Positions 50,269-61,130 of a stretch of DNA of 64,000 nt are shown here, piece by piece. The stretch is from positions 49,940,323-50,004,322 of the forward strand of contig NC_053398.1 in NCBI RefSeq assembly GCF_905171765.1, given 5' to 3'. Every line of letters starts with the position of its first letter. Position 1 is the first letter of the stretch. This DNA comes from Bufo bufo (Eukaryota > Chordata > Amphibia > Anura > Bufonidae). The notes under the pieces were generated by a model. The model saw nothing but the letters and a program-made list of their open reading frames with translations, was not told where the DNA came from and did no database searches. The translations under genes and the position numbers were made by a program.

Positions 50269-53057
50269 TTAAGTAATCATTCCCTTTTGGTATGTGTATG
50301 TGAGAGGCTGGGGTCATAACATACCTGATGAGGGATTCTAAAAGTCAGGGATCAAATCATTTCTTCTGTCCTGAGATGATTAGAAGTTGGCAGTCTTCCA
50401 GCCCTGAGCTCTGGACGGAGGAGGGGCCCCTGCACATAAGACGAATCTCAATAGGCCCAGGAGGGAGCCAGGGTAGAAACAGTCCGTCTAGCTCTCTCTG
50501 CTGCTAAGGACGAGATTCACTTAGTAACAGCGAGTAGACCGCAAAATTGCTAGGAGGGAAGAAGACCCCTAGTGGCAGGGATTTCAAAACAAAAAGTGAA
50601 AAAAAGTGGTTTTTTTAATTTAAGTAATTTGCACATTTGTTCAGGTGACCACTAAAAATAAATGGTTTGCAGTTTAGTGACCATTTAAATGGAACCTGTC
50701 ATTACCTTTATGCTGCCTATACTAACAGCAGAATAAAATAGACAGGTGAGTTGATTTCAGCCGTCTGTCATTTATCAGTAAAAAACAAGTGGTTGCGGAG
50801 AACCAACATCACAAACATTGCCGACTGGGCCTGGAAAAGTCACGGCCACCTGAGAGGAGTCATGGTCATTGATAAATTCCTGTTCTCCCTGCTGATGAGT
50901 GACAGTCTTCTACCTAGTTTTCTCCCTAGGAGAGAACTGCCAATCAGCAGCAGATGGGTGAGAGTTCAAGAATATGAATAACCATGACTCTTCTCAAGCA
51001 GATTTGAGTCTTTTCAATGATTATGATGCTGGATCACGGCAACCGCTTTTAGCTGATGTGTGTGACACACCGCTGAAATCAGCATTTGTCACTACTTTAT
51101 ACTGCTCTCAGTACGGTCGGCATAAAGTTGACATGTCCTTCCAAATAATGGATTCATTTATCAGAAAAACGTGGATTTGTGTATGATAAACAGCTGCATA
51201 CTGGCCCACTCTGCTGTTTTCCAGCCTCCGAGAAGTCGTGGCTTAGAAAATTAAACGCAGATGTACTAAATGTCTACCGGCACCCATATGCAGCCAACTC
51301 AATTGTTACTCTAGTTAACAGCATAACACATACTGCAGCCTGTTTTAAGGGACAGTTAATTCAAAGGGGGTGTTCCACATCACCATGAGCACAGCACAAT
51401 TTAACGTTTCCCACTCTACTGTGGGTCCCAAGTTGTACCTTTAGTGTTCTTCCCCTATCAGATGTGGAGAGTTGGATGTAAGATTTCATGCATGTTAACA
51501 GCACATATCACATAAGGACATCGGTCAAGATTATACCACTGGGCTCACCCTCAATACTGGACTAGATCTGTGCACACAAAAGGTACCATTTACCACAAGT
51601 CAAGATTAGACATGTGTGCTAATGTTATTGCAACTGTATGCTCAGCCAGGTGTTCAATGGCAACTACAATAGAGATCCATCACTATCTCAATTAGAAGTG
51701 CATAAACCTAGGGGTGCCAGGTTTTATCATTATTATTTTTTTTAAATGTTAAATAAGGCATGGCATTGTTTGCCAGTATTTCCTAACCAGATTGGTAAAC
51801 CAAATTCAAGGTTCACACCTCTGTTTTTGGCCCACTCCTAATTTAACAAAAATTATGCACAATACTGCCATATGAAAGTGTTAAAACGCAGATGGCAAAC
51901 ACTGCTAATGGAGCAGATTGTTAGTCTGGAATACAAGACAAGTGTTTCTTAATTAAGGTGCAACTTACATTTTTCTATCCTACAAAGACATTGATTACCT
52001 TATAGAGAGGTGTCAAATTAGATGCAAAAAGAACAGCCGCTACAAGATTGAAAACGGCACCTGGATTCTTGAGCGTCATGCGCAAGTCTCTGAAACATGT
52101 GAGACAGTATGCATAGTGTTGTAAGGCAGTTGAATTCCACACCATAGGTTATAAAGCAGTCAATGAGCTGTGGTCACATGGTCATTACTCCAAAGGCTGG
52201 TATGTTACTTCTAGAGTGGCAAGAATGACAGTATTCTTAAATTACAAGTAAAAAAGGACCAATCCCAATTGTCCTTTATCAGTCTTATGCATAAATTATC
52301 CCCCCCTTAATATATTTTATAGAGGTACCCTTTCAGTTATATAGTCTGAGATGGCTGATGTTTTGTCTACAAGTCATCCCTACTAGCTTAGGTTGATTTA
52401 GCCATTGCTTGCTTTCATACTGGAGAATGCACACGTCTGCATCATTTTTTATGTATTGGACCTTATAGCAGGCCCTGCCGCCTATGTTCAGTACTCCCAG
52501 ACGTCCAAGATGTAGCACATGAGCATACCTTTTTAGTGCTGTTAACCAAGATGCCCAGGCATACCATTTGGGAAGCACCAATCTTACTTGACAAAGTTCC
52601 TGACCAGGCAGAGCAGGAAACTTGGCTGTGTCTCTGAACACCAGTTCCGAGCATGGAGAGACCACAAAAAGACAAAAAATGCATGAATTGTAGAACTGGT
52701 TAAAGGGAGTGTTGTGTCATGTAAGTGGCCAGTAAGATGGGAAGTTTGTATCTGATAATTTGTTTATGTTCAAGAATGTTGGATTATTTTTTAAGACAGC
52801 CCAGAGGTAATTTCCTCCAAGAGAACAGCACCACACTACCCAAATCAAATATCCAGAGCAAAACCACTACCAGCAATTTTGCTCTTTGAAATACTGTTAT
52901 TAATCTTGCCACAACGCTTGCGTAGTAAAAGGGGCTTTGGTTTCATGATATTGATGACATATTGATGACCTACCCTCAGGAGGTGGCATGGCACTCAAGC
53001 AAGCACTACATCCTCTAATGTTTAGCTGTTCACAGTCTACATTGTAGTGGCAGTGAA

Positions 53058-53403
53058 GGCTACTTTCACACTGGCGTTATGGCTTTCCGTTTGAGAGATC
53101 CGTTCAGGGCTCTCACAAGCGGTCCAAAATGTTTCAGTTTTGCTTTAATGCATTCTGAATGGAAAAGGATCTGCTCAGAATGCATCAGTTCCGTCTCCAT
53201 TCCGCTTCGGAGGCGGACACCAAAACGCTGCTTGCAGCGTTTGTGTCCATCTGACGAAGCTGAGCCAAACGGATCCGTTCTGACACAATGGGGACAGGTC
53301 CTCCATTGACTTTCAATGGTGTTCAAGACTGATATGTCTTGGCTATGTTAAAGACGGCTCCATTCTGAACAGATCCACACCAAACGCAAGTGTGAAAGTA
53401 GCC
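53058..53403. mobile_element. 346-bp Harbinger-like element (right-arm only)
   Basis: Ends GGCTACTTTCACACTGGCG / CGCAAGTGTGAAAGTAGCC with TAA following at 53,404-53,406; the other side reads GAA, a one-base mismatch. The left arm has the uninterrupted site at about 1,466-1,468 (TTA in that orientation). The inside contains CGGATCCGTTC-type motifs of this family. Non-coding. Confidence 0.82.
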
Positions 53404-53970
53404 TAAGCTAACTACAGCTTTTCATCCAATTTAATGAAAGCGTAAGCTGTAAATATCCTGCACCACAATTACAACACACCGAAGATGCAATGCTCACAAG
53501 TGCCATGGTCTCAAGATAACGGATGTGCAGGGGCCCAGGAGTCACGCCTCCAACCAATCTGATATTAGTGACATTCTGAGGATAGATCATAAATACATAC
53601 AAGAAAGCAGAAACCAGTCATAACGTCATTACTTTCTTGGACTAAAAAATAAATGCTAAGTAGTTATGGGCTTATACGTCTTTCGCATTACATATAATAA
53701 GGCTGTGTGATTGTGGCAATGTATGCTGATAAAAATATACATGCACACTGCATTAAGCAGAATAATCTAAAATATGAAATCATTGTAAGTTATCAAAGGG
53801 GTGCCTATTGATGTGTATAAATAATGCAGGCTGGATGACCTTTTATTTGACTTATCTGCTATAGACGCTGCTGACTTTAGTAGTATCACTCGACCTCTCC
53901 TTCTGAGGGCATGTAACCTGACTCATTCAGGATGAGTAACCTGTCCAGGAAAATGAAACCAAAACATTGT

Positions 53971-54138
53971 TCAGACAACTAGCAGTCCCAGTAATGGACG
54001 TGTCATATTGAATCTTGGCTCATAAGGCCAATTAGAAACAAATCCAAGAACTTTGCGTGGTTTACCACAGGTAACAAAAATGAAGTAGACTTTGTAGCGG
54101 CGAGAAGACTGGTCCAGGATTGCTTGGTACCAATATGA
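53971..54138 (-). other. Right-arm copy of the conserved short ORF
   Basis: Counterpart of 671-838 in the same frame, 55 codons then TGA. It encodes the same peptide except about three residues (Y, Y, K here against C, H, E on the left). It contains the readable run VLGFVSNWPYEPRFN. Not recognised. See the left copy for the alternatives. Confidence 0.2.
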
Positions 54139-55051
54139 CCTATACCTTGATCACTTCACTCCTGCCTGAAAAAAATCTCGGTATTTTCAAACCTTTAAGA
54201 AAGACATTGAAACAGGACATTTATTTATTCTTTTTAATTTCCTCAGTCATTTGCAAACATTCAAAACACAGCAAGTACATGTAATTTACAGCAACAGATA
54301 TAAACCAAGGAAAGACCTTACTTGAAGACAGGTTTATGAAAGCATTTTCTTATGGTCAGTCAACAGTAACACCAAAAAACAACATCCTAGGAAGAAATGT
54401 AAAAAGATACATCCATATATGTTACAATATTTTACTATTATGTGAACAGTTCTATACTGTCCTTAAAATTATAGTGTTTAGTCACTGCCATTTTCCAGAC
54501 ATCTTTGCATGTGAAGTGACAATGCTGCTGAAAGCAGATCACATAGCGCTTTGAAGTGCACATCTAGTACAGGGCAGTGGCCTCTAGTCTGGGCATTCTC
54601 CTAAATAACCATCAATGGGAGTTAATTATTCCAGGGATTCAGTATTTGTCCGGGGGAGGGGGGGGGGGGGGGGGAATATAAGGCATTTTAGAAACAAGGT
54701 ATTGAGTAACTCCACTACTTTTGCATTAAAGGAAATGTCTCACCAATCTCATCCCCATAGACACAATGGACCTCATTGATTTCTATTAGCGTTTTCTAGG
54801 CATGCTCTGTGACCTGTACAGAGGTCATTGTACAAGGCATGAATAGATAAAGCTCTGACAATTACATATGTGAATGGAAGATCCTGTCATATTTCATTTA
54901 AATTCAGCCTGTAATATCACCTCCGTGTACAGATAACTGCAGTAAAGTGATCTGTACAGACCAAGCGGTGCCTATTTTAGTGGCCAGTGTGAAAACCACA
55001 GGAATTGAAAATTAAATATATCACCATTTATTTATTTTTTACAAATGTTAA

Positions 55052-55420
55052 AGGGGTTCTGCAGTTTGTTTAAACTGATGATCTATCCTCTGGATATTTC
55101 ATCAGCATCTGATCAGCAGGGGACCAACACCCGGGACCCCCGCTGATCAGCTATTTGAGAAGGCAGCGCCGCTGCCTTCTCACTGTTTACCACAGGCCCA
55201 GTGACGCCACGACTAGTAACACTGGCTTGGCGGGGGTAAGCGCCATTCACTTGAATGGAGCTTAGCCCTGCGCAGGCCAGTTGATACTAGTCGTGACGTC
55301 ACTGAGCCAGCGGTAAACAGTGAGAAGGCTGCGGCGCTGCCTTCTCAAATAGCTGATCGGGGGTCCCGGGTGTTGGACCCCTGCCAATCAGATAGTTTAA
55401 ACAAACTGCAGAACCCCTTT
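55052..55420. mobile_element. TTAA foldback MITE outside the palindrome
   Basis: Ends AGGGGTTCTGCAGTTTG / CAAACTGCAGAACCCCTTT, with TTAA at 55,048-55,051 on the left and a decayed TTATA on the right. The inside is a long foldback (GCTGATCAGCTATTTGAGAA and mirror; GTGACGCCACGACTAGTA and mirror). Probably piggyBac-like, non-coding. Confidence 0.75.
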
Positions 55421-55424
55421 ATAC

Positions 55425-56200
55425 AGAAAAACGTGAGTTCAATAGGTCACTGACTGATGACACATTTCCTTTAAATGGCTTCTATCCTACTGGTCACTCT
55501 TCTTGGGGGGTTGAAGACAAATACTTCAAGTACCAAAGCATGCTTACCAGGTAGAGGATGCTTGATTATCTCGACAGCCTAATAGCTTGGACGGCTCCCC
55601 TGCTTACCAATATCTAAGAACCGGACACATATGGGTTCAGTATCTTCCCAGATGTGAATTCAGGTAGGAGAAGCTACATACTGGTAGGAAACAAACAAAA
55701 GATGATCTGTTTGGTTACCAGACACCTGGACAACCCCCATCGCCGGTGCCTGATGTATAAAATGTGCTAGTGGCCAAGGATCACAAAGACAGGTCTCTAC
55801 AAACTGAAGCCTAAGAAAAAAAAATGAATTAACTAGTGTACAGTTTTCTCAGATTCTCACACAATGACTCATCTTAATCACACAAGGTGCATAATCTAAC
55901 AGATTGCCCTTTTCAGTCCAATATAGATGGGCGTTTAATGTGATACTTATCCAAACGTGGTAAACCTGGGACTATGGGCCATGAGGAAATTTGCATATAT
56001 TCAGCTTCTGAAATTAGTGACTGTCCCAGAAAATGCAGCCTTTAGGTGGTGTACTCCAGGCGCCATCATCAGGCAGGTTGGTGCAGTACAGTCTTATGTC
56101 AGTCCTCCAAGGTTTTGATGATTTTACATTGATGTCTTGATTTCAGTCTGTAAGCTCCATCGATGATTGTCTGCGGTAACGACCTCTTCACAGCAAATAC
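55425..56200. other. Non-coding stretch, nothing recognised
   Basis: Mixed-composition DNA without a convincing ORF, repeat ends or RNA gene. It precedes the YY1-like cluster and could be intronic or upstream DNA of a gene I cannot identify. Confidence 0.4.
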
Positions 56201-56415
56201 ACAGCATGCATTTTTCGGCTATTAAAAAGCAACTGCCTCCCAATACCAACTTATTGTTAAAAAAGCAACTCGAAAAATACCATTTTACCATGAAATATTA
56301 AACGGACAAACATTAAACAGCTTTACAAGTAGGAAGTCTGTTTCCAAACAGCCAAAGAATCTACCAGAGAAAGGCAGAAGAGAGCCAACACTGAAAAACT
56401 ACTGCCAGCTAAGAG

Positions 56416-57032
56416 AACGGCGGCCATTTTGACTAGCATGAGAGACTAGGCCTAGGGGGAGGGGTGAAGAAAACGCAACAATGACTCACTATGGTACCAC
56501 GCCCAGTACAAGAAGAACAGCGGCCATCTTGGCTAGCATGAAAGGGTGAACACCCAACTATTGTACCCTGCCCAGTACAAGGAGAGCGGCGGCCATTTTG
56601 AGTCATGAGACTGTATGAACGTTATACACGTCACAATCCTACCCCGCCCAGGACAAGGAGAGCGGCGGCCATTTTGAGTCATGAGACTGTATGAACGTTA
56701 TACACGTCACAATCCTACCCCGCCCAGGATCATTAGAGCTGCGGCCATTTTGAGTCATGAGACCGTGGGTAAACAAAGTTACACACGTCACAATCCTACC
56801 CCGCCCAGTACAAGGAGAGCGGCGGCCATCTTGACTAGCATAAAGTCTATGGGGGGGGGGGGGGGGGAAAAGAGATCCAGCGAGTCACTATCCTATCCTG
56901 CCCAGTACAGGGAGAACGGCAGCCATATTGAACACTAAAAACAGTTCACCCCAGCCAAACTAAGGGAGAACAGAGGTCATGTTTTAAGCACAAATTACTA
57001 CTTATGGCTAATTGCACGACGGCCATGTTTAT
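56416..57032. promoter_or_regulatory. Tandem array of YY1-like binding sites
   Basis: A degenerate tandem repeat of about 69-100 bp in which every unit carries CGGCCATTTTG, CGGCCATCTTG or a close variant. CCAT cores fall at 56,424, 56,524, 56,593, 56,669, 56,745, 56,826, 56,923 and 57,023. CCATNTT with a flanking GGC is the core of the zinc-finger factor YY1. Units also share GAGTCATGAG (AP-1-like), ACACGTCACAATCCTACC (containing CGTCA, a CRE half-site) and CCCGCCCAG (GC-box-like). A poly-G run lies at 56,851-56,867. It sits about 0.5 kb from promoter-like sequence at 57.3-57.6 kb. Function is inferred from motifs only. Confidence 0.55.
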
Positions 57033-57295
57033 TAGCCCACCACACAGACCTAACATCACTATCCCCAGATCCATTCAGCACCAGCACATTTGACACTAAA
57101 AGGAGGAAGCCACACCATCTCAATAGGGAGCAAACTATGACCATCAATAGTAAAGACTCAGAGCGATTCCCTGGCAGACCTGACAGTACAGGCTTATCAT
57201 ATACAGCTCCGGACCCCAAACTTAAACAGCTTCTGTGACTATGGTCTACAAAGCCAGCGAACGTTAAACCCCAACCACAGTAACAATTCACATTC

Positions 57296-57576
57296 CCCTA
57301 TATAAGCGCGGGCTCAAGAGAACATAACCCTCAACCGGCCGTACATTCTGGTAAAATGGTATTTTACAAAGTAGTAAAACCTATGAGCATAAATACCTTA
57401 AACGGAGGAGAAGCCTATAAAATAGCCGAACAATGCCAAATGCGAGCACAGAAAACAAAAGTATCAGCCTTTCATCGCTTCTGATTCACCAACGACCTTC
57501 ACCACAGAGAGTTCCATGCAGCACTGCGCAAAAGACTCTGGGCGGGGTTATTTATAAGCTCTCTCTGTGACGTCAA
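57296..57576. promoter_or_regulatory. Promoter-like segment with GC box, TATA and CRE
   Basis: Visible motifs are CTATATAAGCGCGGGC at about 57,298-57,313; GGGCGGGG at 57,540-57,547; a TATA-like element at 57,549-57,558 (TATAAATA on the minus strand, TATAAG on the plus strand); and a perfect cyclic-AMP response element TGACGTCA at 57,568-57,575. Orientation is ambiguous. On the minus strand the order CRE, TATA, then an expected start near 57,520 is good spacing and would place the YY1 array inside the transcript. No adjoining coding exon is recognised, so the target gene is unknown. Confidence 0.35.
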
Positions 57577-57579
57577 CAT

Positions 57580-58182
57580 GTTTCTCTCAGTACAGTATCC
57601 TTCCGCTGCTGATGTGTGGGAGACGTAATCTAGTCCCTATTTATTTACTATATACAATTATACCTCAGACTCATATCAAGACATTTTAATGAGTTTAAGA
57701 AAATAAACCTGTTAGGTAAGTGGCTTAGCTATCTCTACTGTATGACTAAAATATGGCATGATTACTATAGACTGTAATATAGAAACGATATGGTTAATAC
57801 ACATAATTTTAACTGATTAACTCATTTCGGCCACAATAAAGCAAAATAGATAATGATAATACGTGGGCAAGAAACAAACCATGTATTGACTATTAAGGTA
57901 CGTCATAAAATGGAGGATCGTTTTGGCGCAGTGATACATAAACTGTGCAGTGGCATGTACATAGTCCCGTCCAAAAAGCCAGATCAGACCGGTTGGAACT
58001 GCTTTGGTAACGATGATGAATTACCCTGAGAGAAAAGCCAGTGTACTAATACATGGAGAGAAGTGCTTATGTAACTGATTATCCGAGGAAGGAAACAGTC
58101 TTCTTTTATTAGGGCATTTAATAAATAACACATTGAAAATACTTTCCAGTAGACTGTATCCCATTTAAAAACGGCATCATCC
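57580..58182. other. AT-rich non-coding stretch
   Basis: No convincing ORF, repeat boundary or RNA gene. It separates the promoter-like segment from the Harbinger-like element. Confidence 0.4.
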
Positions 58183-58185
58183 TTA

Positions 58186-58926
58186 GGCCTCTTTCACACT
58201 TGCGTTGTCCGGATCCGGCGTGTACTCCACTTGCCGGAGGTGCCCGCCGGATCCGGAAAAACGCAAGTGAACTGAAAGCATTTGAAGACGGATCCGTCTT
58301 CAAAATGCGTTCAGTGTTACTATGGCACCCAGGACGCTATTAAAGTCCTGGTTGCCGTAGTAGTAGTGGGGAGCGGGGGAGCAGTATACTTACAGTCCGT
58401 GTGGCTCCAGGGGCGCTCCAGAATGACGTCAGAGCGCCCCATGCGCATTGATGACGTGTCCATGCGATCACGTCATCCATGCGCATGGGGCGCCCTGACG
58501 TCACTCTGGAGCGCCCGGGGAGCCGCACAGACGGTAAGTATACTGCTCCCCCGCTCCCCACTACACTTTACCATGGCAACCAGGACTTTAGCGTCCTGGC
58601 AGCCATGGTAACCATTCAGAAAAAGCTAAACGTCGGATCCGGCAATGCGCCGAAACGACGCTTAGCTTAAAGCCGGATCCGGATTAATGCCTTTCAATGG
58701 GCATTAGTTCAGGATTTTTGGCCGGAGCAAAAAGCGCAGCATGCTGCAGTATTTTCTCCGGCCAAAAAACGTTCCGGTCCGGAACTGAAGACATCCTGAT
58801 GCATCCTGAACGGATTTCTCTCCATTCAGAATGCATTAAGATAAAACTGATCAGGATTCTTCCGGCATAGAGCCCCGACGACGGAACTCTATGCCGGAAG
58901 AAAAGAACGCAAGTGTGAAAGGGCCC
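58186..58926. mobile_element. 741-bp Harbinger-like element with exact TTA duplication
   Basis: Ends GGCCTCTTTCACACTTGCG / CGCAAGTGTGAAAGGGCCC lie between TTA at 58,183-58,185 and 58,927-58,929. The internal foldback (58,322-58,615) matches the one in 10,203-10,962, so these are two copies of one non-autonomous family. No transposase is encoded. Confidence 0.88.
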
Positions 58927-58929
58927 TTA

Positions 58930-59238
58930 GAGAGATAAGTGAAGTTTAGAAAAATCAGATTTTGCAGCTTTGCCAAATTTCGAAAAGAAATTCGATTTGT
59001 GATGAATTACTTCATCAGGAATCGCACAATGACAGAGAACGGCAATCATGCTGATTCCCCCCACCACCACTGTCATTTAACCCCTCAGATGCCCTGTTCA
59101 ACGGTCGTGACATCTGTAATTTATTAGTTACCACAAAGCATAAGGAGATTCGGCTTCATGGCAAATACATTTTTTTCCTGAAATTCAGATCGAAGTCCGC
59201 TTCAGATACTTCAATTCGCTTAACACTAATCATAATTA
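58930..59238. other. Unassigned AT-rich stretch, probably old repeat
   Basis: Contains AAATTTCGAAAAGAAATTCG-like and AATTCAGATCGAAGTCCGC motifs of a style common in dispersed amphibian repeats, but no ends or ORF that allow classification. Confidence 0.3.
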
Positions 59239-59830
59239 ATATTAAAGGCAGGCTCGGACTGGCCCACTGGGGAGCCGGGGAAATCCTCGGTGGGCACCCG
59301 AACCAGCAAGCAGTGGCGTAGCGGCAGGGCACAGGGAGATGAGGCTTCCATTGTAGAAGCGCTCATCTCTATAGTCATCAGAACAGCGATACAGATGGAT
59401 GCTGCGGGGCAGGGGAGAGGCGTCTCCCTTCACCGTTCCTCTGATAGGTTGCAGGCACTGCGGACAAGAATAGGACATGTTCTATTTTTATGCGGAGCAG
59501 CGTACCGGAAATGCGGATAACACACTGTCTGCTGCCCGCATCTTTTCCATCCCCATTGAAAATGAATGGGTCCGCACCCGTTCCGCAGAATTGCAGAAAT
59601 AAAGAAACTTTTGCAGGAGGAGGGGAGACTGAGGAGAAGCTGTGATGGCTGATGCAGCTCACTGACTGCAGACTCTGCCCCCTCTGTCTTCTGTACTGAG
59701 AGGATTCTGCTGTATGTGAGGATGTAGCAGAACCAGGAAGGTGCCGAGGACCACAAACTGTGAGGAATCCAAGTGTCTGTCCTGTTTATGGCCCCTCTGC
59801 TCTGTGATCCTATCACACACATGTTTATTA
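59239..59830. repeat. Mosaic of transposon fragments
   Basis: The stretch from 59,245 (GGCTCGGACTGGCCCACTGG) looks like a dispersed repeat end. About 59,460-59,600 (AATAGGACATGTTCTATTTT, ATGAATGGGTCCGCACCCG) resembles the subterminal part of a Harbinger-like MITE without intact ends. ORFs here overlap on both strands and show no domain. Confidence 0.35.
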
Positions 59831-60017
59831 CAGCCACACCAACAGTTCAGGAGCTTTAACCCCTTCTGAGCTGTCAGTGATATCAGCAGCAGCAGTCACT
59901 AGTCTCATCTGTAAATGTGTGCCCTCTCCTTCCTGCACTCTGTATATATGGAAGAGAAAAAGAGAAAAGGAAGCAGCGCCTCGTGTGTAGAACCTTACGA
60001 GTTCTCTCAACCGATCC

Positions 60018-60612
60018 GCACTCTGTATATAGTGATGTGTGACCCCTCCCCCATGCAGTGATATGTGACCCCCCACCACTGTACACTGTATATACTGATC
60101 TGTGACCCCCTGTATATTGTATATAGAGATCAGTGGCCCCCTGTACACTGTATATACAGATGTGTGACCTCCTGCACACTGTATATACTGATGTTTGACC
60201 CCTACCACTGTATATACAGATGTGTAACCCCCTGCACACTGTATATACTGGTGTGACCCTCTGTACACTGTATATACTGATGTGTGACCCCCACCACTGT
60301 ATATATAGATGTGTGACCCCCTGCACACTGTATGTACTGATGTGTGACCCCCATCACTGTACATACAGATGTGTGACCCCCCTGCACACTGTATATACTG
60401 ATATGTGACCCCCACCACTGTATATACAGATGTGACCCCCTGCACACTGTATATACAGATATGTGACCCCCTGCATATTGTATATACGGATGTGTGACCC
60501 CCACCTCTGTATATACAGATGTGTGACCCCCCTGCACACTGTATATACTGATGTATGACCCCCACCATTGTATATACAGATGTATGGCCCCCACCACTAA
60601 ATATACAGATGT
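60018..60612 (-). repeat. Minisatellite with ~30-bp units
   Basis: Roughly 20 units of about 30 bp built on CTGTATATAC(A/T)GATGTGTGACCCCC, in places arranged as ~60-bp pairs that alternate CACCACTGTATATACAGATG and CTGCACACTGTATATACTG. The units contain no stop in several minus-strand frames, so ORFs of 147, 157 and 272 codons appear there with GGHTSVYTV / GSHICIY repeats. Overlapping open frames are a composition effect, so I do not call a gene. Confidence 0.85.
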
Positions 60613-60700
60613 CAGGGCTCCAGATGGCGACCAAAATGGTCGCCAATGCGACTTAGAATTTACAAATGGCGACAAGACTTTTTAGTCTTGTCGCCATTTG
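60613..60700. repeat. Two adjacent perfect hairpins
   Basis: The second has a perfect 17-bp stem (60,663-60,679 with 60,684-60,700) around a TTTT loop, built on AAATGGCGACAAGACT. The first (near 60,624-60,645) has a shorter stem around TGGCGACCA and TGGTCGCCA. They look like the end of a dispersed foldback element. Confidence 0.75.
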
Positions 60701-60899
60701 CGACTAGACCCGCAGCCGCAGCTCTGCAGTTGAATACAGCGGCGGGGCACAGGAGCTGATAGTTCTCTGCCCGCCGCCGATGTTCTTCTCAGCAGCGCAG
60801 AGGAGAAGGAGTCTCTCCCTCCCCCCTGTGCCTCCGCCAATAGGAAGAGAGAAGGGAGGAGGAGAAGGAGGGGAGGGGCTGTGGCCACTGCGCCACCAA

Positions 60900-61130
60900 T
60901 GAAGATAACTGACCTGTTAATACAAATACAGGAGGCGGGTGCTGGAATCAAATAGCCGGCACCCGACCTCTATGTCAGGGAGCTGCGATCCGCGACAGTT
61001 AACCCCTCAGGTACCGCACCTGAAGGGTTAACTGCGGCTGATTGCAGCTCCCTGTCATAGAGGTCGGGTGCCGGCTATTTGATTCCGGCACCCGCCTCCT
61101 GTATTTGTATTAACAGGTCAGTTATCTTCA
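60900..61130. mobile_element. 231-bp foldback element
   Basis: Long inverted arms TGAAGATAACTGACCTG / CAGGTCAGTTATCTTCA continue inward through GGAGGCGGGTGC and GGTCGGGTGCCGGC. The centre holds CCCTCAGGTACCGCACCTGA. The same TTAACCCCTCAGGT...ACCT..AGGGTTAA core occurs at 63,784-63,910. Non-coding, class unknown. Confidence 0.7.

Larger units (their letters stand above)
47160..54805 (-). repeat. Right outer arm of giant inverted repeat
   Basis: Reverse complement of 1-11,190. The end is anchored by GCATGC at 54,800-54,805 pairing with position 1. It is shorter than the left arm because it lacks eight or more left-only inserts, but it carries two of its own (49,675-50,268 and 53,058-53,403). 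A G-rich tract at about 54,651-54,674 is the counterpart of the C-rich tract at 139-170 and differs in length. I see no gene here beyond the ORF counterpart at 53,971-54,138. Confidence 0.95.

Noticed and set aside
1..54805. Inverted read (fold-back) artefact as the cause of the palindrome
   Set aside because: The arms differ by several percent and by many complete transposon insertions in both directions, which a single mis-read molecule cannot produce.
1..54805. Two haplotypes of one locus joined head to head
   Set aside because: Inner arm divergence of roughly 5-10% and wholly different satellite arrays are high for alleles. Not fully excluded, because the join lies in a gap; half-coverage on both arms would revive it.
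56998..57291. 97-codon minus-strand ORF next to the promoter-like segment
   Set aside because: No recognisable domain, and it overlaps the degenerate end of the YY1-like repeat; its start is not placed sensibly relative to the TATA motifs.
59828..60675. 272- and 157-codon minus-strand ORFs with HTSVYTV-type repeats
   Set aside because: They overlap each other in different frames over a ~30-bp minisatellite; composition explains the lack of stops.
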